11,133 nt of DNA, taken from JBCDIQ01 sp039024295 (lineage in GTDB: Bacteria > Bacteroidota > Bacteroidia > J057). Where the stretch lies: positions 1-11,133 of the forward strand of contig JBCDIQ010000181.1 in NCBI GenBank assembly GCA_039024295.1, written 5' to 3'. Positions 6,995 through 11,133 of the stretch are shown here, piece after piece. The notes under the pieces are model-generated. The model was not told where the DNA came from, did not search any database, and saw nothing but the letters and a program-made list of their open reading frames with translations. Each line of letters begins with the position of its first letter. Position 1 is the stretch's first letter. A program made the translations under genes and the position numbers.

Positions 6995-8421
6995 TGCAAT
7001 ACACACAATTATTCGACCTGGGATTTTTGATTGCCGTTGTGATGTTTGTGGTAGGTTTGAGGAGACTGAGTAGTCCAGCTACTGCACGAAACGGTAATTT
7101 GTTAGCAGCGGCAGGAATGGGCGTATCCATTCTGCTCGCCTTATTTTATCCATTAGAAGATGCACCGATAGGCCAGAATTTCATCTGGATCATTCTGGGC
7201 CTGATCATAGGTGCTGCCATAGGCTGGGTTACTTCCAAGCGTGTAAAGATGACCGCCATGCCAGAGTTGGTGTCCATGTTCAATGGACTCGGCGGTGCTT
7301 GTGCGGTGGCCATTTCTATGGTAGAGCTAGGCGGCTATCAACCCCTTTTTGAGGCAAATGCTTCAACTGTGACTGCTGGAGTCCACGCAACGGGTTTGCT
7401 GGCCATGTTTGTGGGAGCCGTAGCGTTTACGGGTAGTTTGCTAGCTTATGGGAAACTGGCAGGTATCGTAAATGACCGGAAACTCAAGTTGCCACAGCCT
7501 ACCTTGATCAACATGGTACTACTGGCCCTAATTGTGGCAGGAATGGTGTACAAGGTGGCCATGCCAGCAGAGCCATTCGGGATAGTGCTTGCCATCATGG
7601 GAATCTCTTTGCTGTATGGCTTCACGTTTGTGATCCCGATTGGGGGGGCAGATATGCCGGTGGTTATTTCCCTTCTGAATGCATTCACGGGAGTGGCAGC
7701 CGCACTAGCTGGCTTGGTTTATGGCAACCAAATCATGTTGGTAGGCGGTATTCTGGTGGGATCTTCCGGAACCATCCTAACCGTGCTGATGTGCGAAGCC
7801 ATGAACCGTTCTCTTCTGAACGTAATCATCGGAGGCTTCGGAAGCACGGGAGGGGGAGCTGCTGCTGCAGGAGTTGATGGAGATCAGGTGGCTCGTGAAG
7901 TAACCCTGAACGATGCGGCAATCCTCTTGAGCTATTCCGATTCTGTGGTGTTTGTTCCAGGATATGGAATGGCTGTAGCACAAGCTCAGAAAGCTGTTCG
8001 GGAGTTGGATGACCTTTTAGAATCCAACGGGGTGAGCGTTCGCTATGCCATCCACCCGGTAGCAGGCCGTATGCCTGGTCATATGAATGTACTCTTGGCC
8101 GAAGCCGATGTTCCCTATCCCAAGTTGCTTGACCTGGATGCCGCAAATGACTTCCTCAAAGATGCCACAGTAGCTGTTATCATTGGTGCCAATGATGTGG
8201 TAAACCCAGCCGCAAAAGACTCTCCTGGCAGCCCCATTTATGGAATGCCCATTCTCGAAGTCTTGCAGGCCAAGAATACCATTGTCCTCAAGCGTTCCAT
8301 GGGGACGGGATATGCCGGTGTGCAAAATCCTCTGTTCTTCCACGAAAAGAATCGAATGCTTTTTGGAGACGCCAAAGCCAGTATCGAGAACCTGATCGGT
8401 GAGGTGAAGAATACGATTTAA
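6994..8421 (+). CDS. pntB: NAD(P) transhydrogenase beta subunit
   Basis: This 475-residue protein has a membrane half (about 1-285, roughly nine hydrophobic helices) and a cytoplasmic NADP(H)-binding domain III (about 300-475). Together with PntAA and PntAB it uses inward proton flow to drive NADH + NADP+ to NAD+ + NADPH. In the membrane part, MPELVSMFNGLGG places an Asn (N97) where E. coli has the proton-path His91. GGADMPVVISLLNAFTG keeps the counterparts of E. coli Asp213 and Asn222 at D220 and N229. SSGTILTVLMCEAMNRS and GGFGSTGG mark the end of the membrane part and the hinge. Domain III shows PGYGMAVAQAQ (322-332), IHPVAGRMPGHMNVLLAEADVPY (353-375), GANDVVNPAA (398-407) and KRSMGTGYAGVQNPLFF (433-449). 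The length is close to that of E. coli PntB. The start overlaps the pntAB stop by one base. Confidence 0.97.
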   Translation: MQYTQLFDLGFLIAVVMFVVGLRRLSSPATARNGNLLAAAGMGVSILLALFYPLEDAPIGQNFIWIILGLIIGAAIGWVTSKRVKMTAMPELVSMFNGLGGACAVAISMVELGGYQPLFEANASTVTAGVHATGLLAMFVGAVAFTGSLLAYGKLAGIVNDRKLKLPQPTLINMVLLALIVAGMVYKVAMPAEPFGIVLAIMGISLLYGFTFVIPIGGADMPVVISLLNAFTGVAAALAGLVYGNQIMLVGGILVGSSGTILTVLMCEAMNRSLLNVIIGGFGSTGGGAAAAGVDGDQVAREVTLNDAAILLSYSDSVVFVPGYGMAVAQAQKAVRELDDLLESNGVSVRYAIHPVAGRMPGHMNVLLAEADVPYPKLLDLDAANDFLKDATVAVIIGANDVVNPAAKDSPGSPIYGMPILEVLQAKNTIVLKRSMGTGYAGVQNPLFFHEKNRMLFGDAKASIENLIGEVKNTI

Positions 8422-8451
8422 GGTATTAGGTGGAAGCTTTTAGGTGTTAGG
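8421..8451. repeat. Direct repeat AGGTATTAGG / AGGTGTTAGG just after pntB
   Basis: Two near-identical 10-mers, AGGTATTAGG (8421-8430) and AGGTGTTAGG (8442-8451), differ by one base and are spaced 21 bp start to start. They begin at the last base of the pntB stop codon. They resemble a decayed TTAGGTGTTAGG-type intergenic tandem repeat. No function is visible and chance remains possible. Confidence 0.35.
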
Positions 8452-8467
8452 GAGACTTTCAAGTGAA

Positions 8468-8484
8468 AGGTCTTCTTTAGACCT
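8468..8484. other. 6-bp perfect hairpin in the pntB-acyl-CoA dehydrogenase gap
   Basis: AGGTCT-TCTTT-AGACCT forms a perfect 6-bp stem with a 5-nt loop. An overlapping imperfect hairpin (GACTTTC/GAAAGGTC, 8454-8472) uses the same bases, so the two are mutually exclusive. Neither is followed by a run of T, so it would be at best a weak terminator for the pnt operon. No convincing TAnnTTTG promoter is seen in this 151-bp gap. The nearest match is TGCCTTTG at 8526-8533, which deviates at the second position and has a TTG only 13 nt upstream. Confidence 0.35.
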
Positions 8485-8572
8485 GTAGTCAGACCCCGAA
8501 AAGTACGGCTTGACAATATTAGGCTTGCCTTTGTGGAGGATTTCTGCGAAATTCTAGGCACAAACGCATGCT

Positions 8573-10342
8573 ATGACTACTGACACCCTACAACAAATCC
8601 TTGCTGGAGGAGAGTTCCTGTTCAAAGAACAGCAACCTGAAGCCCTCTTTTTCCCAGAACAATTCAGTGAAGAGCAAGAACAAATTTTTAACCTCTGCAG
8701 AGAATTTATCCAGCAGGAGGTGGTGCCTGTATTAGATCGCTTGGATAAGCAGGAAGAGGGACTGATGGAAAGTCTACTGGACAAGGCAGGCGAATTGGGA
8801 TTACTGGGGGCTGCCTTACCAGAAAAATACGGAGGTATGGGACTCGATGTAGTGAGTTCCATGTTGATCCAGGAAGGGCTGGGTGACGGTCATGCATTTG
8901 CGACGGCCTTCGCCGCCCATAGTGGCATCGGGATGTACCCCATTCAGTATTTTGGTACAGAAGAACAAAGAAAGGCCTATTTGCCCGGTATGGCGGATGG
9001 CAGCATAAAACCTTGTTATAATTTGACCGAACCCAATGCTGGATCGGACGCCATGTCTGGAAAGACCAGGGCAGATATGAGCAGAGATGGCAATTCGTAT
9101 GTCCTCAATGGGCAGAAATGCTGGATCACCAATTCTGGCTTTGCAGATCTCTTTGTGGTATTCGCGAAAATGGGCGGCGAGCAGATGACTTGCTTTTTGG
9201 TTCCAAAGGATACGGATGGGCTTACGCTTGGTCCTGAAGAACACAAAATGGGCATCAAGGGCAGTTCAACCCGTCAAGTGTACTATAACCAAGTAAAAGT
9301 ACCCAAAGAAAATGTGGTAGGAGATATCGGGCGAGGTCATAAAATTGCATTTAACGCCCTGAATATCGGCCGAATCAAACTGGGTGCAGCTGCGCTGGGA
9401 GCAGCAAAAAGAGCCTTGAAGCTTTCTATTGATTATGCCAATCAGCGTGAACAGTTTCGTACCAGGCTTCGGAAGTTTGGCGCTATTCAATATAAATTGT
9501 CAGAAATGGCCATTCGTAGCTATGCGTTGGAAAGTGCCCTGTATCGAACGGCACAGGACATTGAGCGAAAAGAAAAGGCACTGCTGGCAATGGGAAAGAC
9601 AGAGTCAGAGGCACTGCTAGGAGCCGCCGAAGAATATGCTGCGGAGTGTGCGTTACTTAAAACATATGGTGCCGAAGTCCAGGATTATTGTGTGGATGAA
9701 GGTGTCCAGATTCATGGTGGAAATGGCTTTTCGGCGGAGTATCCGATTGAAAGGTGCTACCGCGACAGTCGCATCACCCGAATCTATGAAGGCACCAATG
9801 AGATTAACCGATTGTTTGCCATTAGCCTGATGTTCAAGCGAGCAGCGACGGGCCATATTTGTATGTCTGATCCATGGAAAAAAGTGGCAGGAGAAACCAT
9901 AGAGCCGCTCGGATCGGGAGCAGGTGCTTCAGAAATCGTGAGTCGCCTGAAAAAGGCAACCTTGCTGATCATGCAAACTGTGCGAAAGGCCAGCGGAGAC
10001 AAATTACGCCGTCGCCAGCAGTTGAGCATGAACATGGCCGATATGCTGTTGGAAGTATTTCTGGCTGAGGCCGCAGTCCAGCGGTCGGAGAAAGCCTTCG
10101 AAAGCAGAAATTCATATGCGGACCTCTTTCAGGCAGCTTCAGAAGTATTTGTTGCAGATGTGGCAAGCAGAATGGCCAAATATGGGAGAGATGCGCTGAC
10201 CTCCTGCCCTGAGATGAAAGATATAGAAGCAAACCTTCATAAGCTGCAATTGCTTACCGCAGTGCCTTACTGGAACCTCGCAGATCGGAGAATCATGATC
10301 AGCGAGGCATTGTGCGAAAAGGAAGGGTATATCTTCAGGTAA
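8573..10342 (+). CDS. Acyl-CoA dehydrogenase, long form with C-terminal extension
   Basis: This FAD enzyme of 589 residues oxidises acyl-CoA to trans-2-enoyl-CoA, the first step of beta-oxidation, passing electrons to electron-transfer flavoprotein. Residues about 30-430 are the standard acyl-CoA dehydrogenase core. It shows EKYGGMGLD near 84-92, the first family signature in YNLTEPNAGSDA (149-160) with WITNSGFADLF (184-194), GIKGSSTRQV (228-236), and the second signature VQIHGGNGFSAEYPIERCYRD (378-398). IYEGTNEINR follows, in which E406 aligns with the catalytic base of medium-chain enzymes. The core alone is about 380-400 residues. The extra ~160 C-terminal residues, mostly helical-looking, resemble the extension of VLCAD/ACAD9-type enzymes, which suggests long-chain substrates; this is inference. 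The ATG at 8573 precedes a short N-terminal extension and has no Shine-Dalgarno sequence. It lies 151 bp after pntB, so co-transcription is uncertain. Confidence 0.93.
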   Translation: MTTDTLQQILAGGEFLFKEQQPEALFFPEQFSEEQEQIFNLCREFIQQEVVPVLDRLDKQEEGLMESLLDKAGELGLLGAALPEKYGGMGLDVVSSMLIQEGLGDGHAFATAFAAHSGIGMYPIQYFGTEEQRKAYLPGMADGSIKPCYNLTEPNAGSDAMSGKTRADMSRDGNSYVLNGQKCWITNSGFADLFVVFAKMGGEQMTCFLVPKDTDGLTLGPEEHKMGIKGSSTRQVYYNQVKVPKENVVGDIGRGHKIAFNALNIGRIKLGAAALGAAKRALKLSIDYANQREQFRTRLRKFGAIQYKLSEMAIRSYALESALYRTAQDIERKEKALLAMGKTESEALLGAAEEYAAECALLKTYGAEVQDYCVDEGVQIHGGNGFSAEYPIERCYRDSRITRIYEGTNEINRLFAISLMFKRAATGHICMSDPWKKVAGETIEPLGSGAGASEIVSRLKKATLLIMQTVRKASGDKLRRRQQLSMNMADMLLEVFLAEAAVQRSEKAFESRNSYADLFQAASEVFVADVASRMAKYGRDALTSCPEMKDIEANLHKLQLLTAVPYWNLADRRIMISEALCEKEGYIFR

Positions 10343-10368
10343 ATAGTGAACGCTTACAAAAAGCAAAA

Positions 10369-10391
10369 GGGACAGCCGTATAGGTTGTCCC
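10369..10391. terminator. Hairpin terminator between convergent genes, probably bidirectional
   Basis: GGGACAGCC-GTATA-GGTTGTCCC makes a 9-bp stem (one G-T pair on the plus strand) with a 5-nt loop, 27 bp past the acyl-CoA dehydrogenase stop. On the plus strand it is followed by CGTTGGGTTT, a poor T tract. On the minus strand it is followed by TTTTGCTTTTTG, a good one. It therefore suits minus-strand transcripts from the DinB-like gene, whose stop is 130 bp away, and may also end the plus-strand dehydrogenase transcript. Confidence 0.75.
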
Positions 10392-10481
10392 GTTGGGTTT
10401 AGCTAATTTTGGAGAAAGCAAGGAACACTTTTTCCGTTATTTGCTAAATAGACGAAACCGGGGATTCAGTTGCTGCATATA

Positions 10482-10520
10482 GGTGAAAAAAAAATCACCC
10501 CCCTAGATCAGTTCTTGATC
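10482..10520. other. Poly-A loop hairpin and small palindrome just after the DinB-like gene
   Basis: GGTGA and TCACC (10482-10486 and 10495-10499) flank a loop inside a run of nine A. Next to them GATCA-GTTCT-TGATC (10506-10520) forms a 5-bp stem touching the stop codon of the DinB-like gene. On the minus strand the order is stop, small hairpin, a G-rich spacer, then nine T. This resembles a terminator with an overlong spacer, possibly a first weak termination site before the stronger hairpin at 10369-10391. Confidence 0.35.
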
Positions 10521-11090
10521 CTATTCGTCCTTCTCCAAAAACTCATCTGTGAAGTGCCCCTTTTCCTTGGGTTTGCTGAACTTTTGCTGGTTATAGGCAC
10601 TGGATTGACCCTTGGGAATGCTCAGGCTGTGCCATTTTTCCCCTGCCAACATACGAGCTAGAAACACAATTTGGCCGACATGATACGCATAGTGAGCCAA
10701 TTGACGATTAATGGCTTCGGTAACCGTATGGCCTTGGTTACGGATGTAAATGATTCGGTCACGGTCCTCATGCGTCAGCGGTTGAACCGCTTCAAATAAC
10801 ACCTTCCACCCGGCTTCCCACTTATCCCAAAGCTCATCAGCAGTTTCAATATCTGCCTCAAACTCAGCATCTCGGTTACGCCAGGATTTTTCGCCATCAG
10901 TGGTGAGAAAATCCGTCCAGCGAGAAAGCATATTTCCCCATAAATGCTTCACCATAACCGCAAGGCTGTTGCTCTCAGGAGAAGGAGCTTCAAATAAATG
11001 AGGCTCCCCTACCTGATTCATGGCCCGCTCTCCCAGCAATTTATAATAAGCAAACTGCTTGCGGATACTTTCAAAATATTGATCCTCCAT
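10521..11090 (-). CDS. DinB-superfamily protein, DUF1572-like
   Basis: This 189-residue soluble protein looks like a four-helix-bundle DinB/YfiT-superfamily member of the DUF1572 type. The likely metal-binding histidine triad is H49 in VMVKHLWGN on the second helix, and H133 and H137 in QLAHYAYHVGQIVFLARML. This H-x3-H arrangement followed by a hydrophobic helix is the clearest family mark. The region WTDFLTTDGEKSWRNRDAEF between helices also fits the family. Some DinB-superfamily members are thiol S-transferases and others putative metal-dependent hydrolases, but the substrate here cannot be predicted. The C-terminal ~35 residues (PKGQSSAYNQQKFSKPKEKG onward) are polar and probably flexible. 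No signal peptide is present. The ATG at 11090 gives the normal family N-terminus, although the frame stays open upstream to the window edge. It faces the acyl-CoA dehydrogenase gene tail to tail. Confidence 0.85.
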   Translation of the reverse strand: MEDQYFESIRKQFAYYKLLGERAMNQVGEPHLFEAPSPESNSLAVMVKHLWGNMLSRWTDFLTTDGEKSWRNRDAEFEADIETADELWDKWEAGWKVLFEAVQPLTHEDRDRIIYIRNQGHTVTEAINRQLAHYAYHVGQIVFLARMLAGEKWHSLSIPKGQSSAYNQQKFSKPKEKGHFTDEFLEKDE

Positions 11091-11092
11091 GC

Positions 11093-11133
11093 CTACTTGC
11101 GTTCGTAGTAAAATACGATAGAAGCCTTTTCCA
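11093..11133 (-). CDS. Possible C-terminal tail of an upstream minus-strand gene
   Basis: On the minus strand one frame reads EKASIVFYYERK then TAG (stop codon at 11093-11095), only 2 nt before the ATG of the DinB-like gene. The mixed hydrophobic, aromatic and charged ending looks like a real protein C-terminus, and the tight spacing would be normal for an operon. Only 12 residues are visible, so the family cannot be named. The frame of the DinB-like gene is also open here (GKGFYRILLRTQVG before its Met), so an upstream start for that gene is the alternative. Confidence 0.35.
   Translation of the reverse strand, partial: EKASIVFYYERK

Noticed and set aside
8510..8533. TTGACA (8510-8515) with TGCCTTTG (8526-8533) as a promoter for the acyl-CoA dehydrogenase gene
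   Set aside because: The spacer after TTG is only 13 nt, short of the usual 17-23, and the -7 box has G at its second position. There is no TATAAT-like box at 17 bp from TTGACA either.
8535..8540. GGAGGA as a ribosome binding site for the acyl-CoA dehydrogenase gene
   Set aside because: It lies more than 30 nt before the ATG, too far for a Shine-Dalgarno role, and the other genes here do not use Shine-Dalgarno sequences.
8816..9244. A 142-codon antisense frame inside the acyl-CoA dehydrogenase gene
   Set aside because: The sense frame encodes conserved acyl-CoA dehydrogenase motifs throughout, while the antisense product resembles nothing I recognise.
1..11133. Search for CRISPR arrays, tRNA or rRNA genes, insertion sequences, phage or defence genes
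   Set aside because: I saw no regularly spaced repeats, tRNA-like cloverleaf sequence, transposase or integrase motifs, or known defence domains. The genes are housekeeping or common Bacteroidota functions.

Overview
The window looks like a chromosomal segment of a member of the phylum Bacteroidota, possibly a marine or freshwater Saprospiria/Cytophagia-type organism. That rank is a guess. Four things support the phylum: a single gene fusing MurF to alanine racemase, an outer-membrane FadL-like protein of the Bacteroidota type, start codons without Shine-Dalgarno sequences, and a perfect TAnnTTTG -7 box (TATATTTG) in front of one gene. No RNA genes, CRISPR arrays, insertion sequences or phage genes are visible. 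The window reads as ordinary core genome.

Layout. The left half is on the minus strand, read right to left. It holds murF-alr (2966-5443), then a low-complexity lipoprotein gene with its own promoter (1476-2765) and a clear rho-independent terminator (1401-1427). Last comes a FadL/OmpP1-like outer-membrane protein gene that runs off the left edge (1-1378). A 119-bp divergent intergenic region separates murF-alr from a plus-strand three-gene operon, pntAA-pntAB-pntB (5563-8421). This encodes a proton-translocating NAD(P) transhydrogenase whose alpha chain is split in two. After a 151-bp gap with small repeats comes a long-form acyl-CoA dehydrogenase gene (8573-10342). It converges on a minus-strand DinB-superfamily (DUF1572-like) gene (10521-11090), with a strong hairpin terminator between them. 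At the right edge, 12 codons and a stop appear to be the tail of another minus-strand gene lying 2 nt upstream of the DinB-like gene.

How the genes relate. MurF-Alr performs two steps of peptidoglycan precursor synthesis: making D-Ala, and adding D-Ala-D-Ala to the UDP-MurNAc-tripeptide. The Pnt complex uses the proton gradient to make NADPH from NADH. The acyl-CoA dehydrogenase starts a round of fatty-acid beta-oxidation. FadL-like proteins import hydrophobic molecules, so the FadL-like gene and the acyl-CoA dehydrogenase gene could be metabolically linked. They are 7 kb apart on opposite strands and nothing in the sequence shows co-regulation.

I found no convincing undescribed system. The least explained gene is the lipoprotein, with a Trp/Asn/Tyr/Gly-rich middle and a long Arg/Thr/Pro/Ser-rich basic tail.
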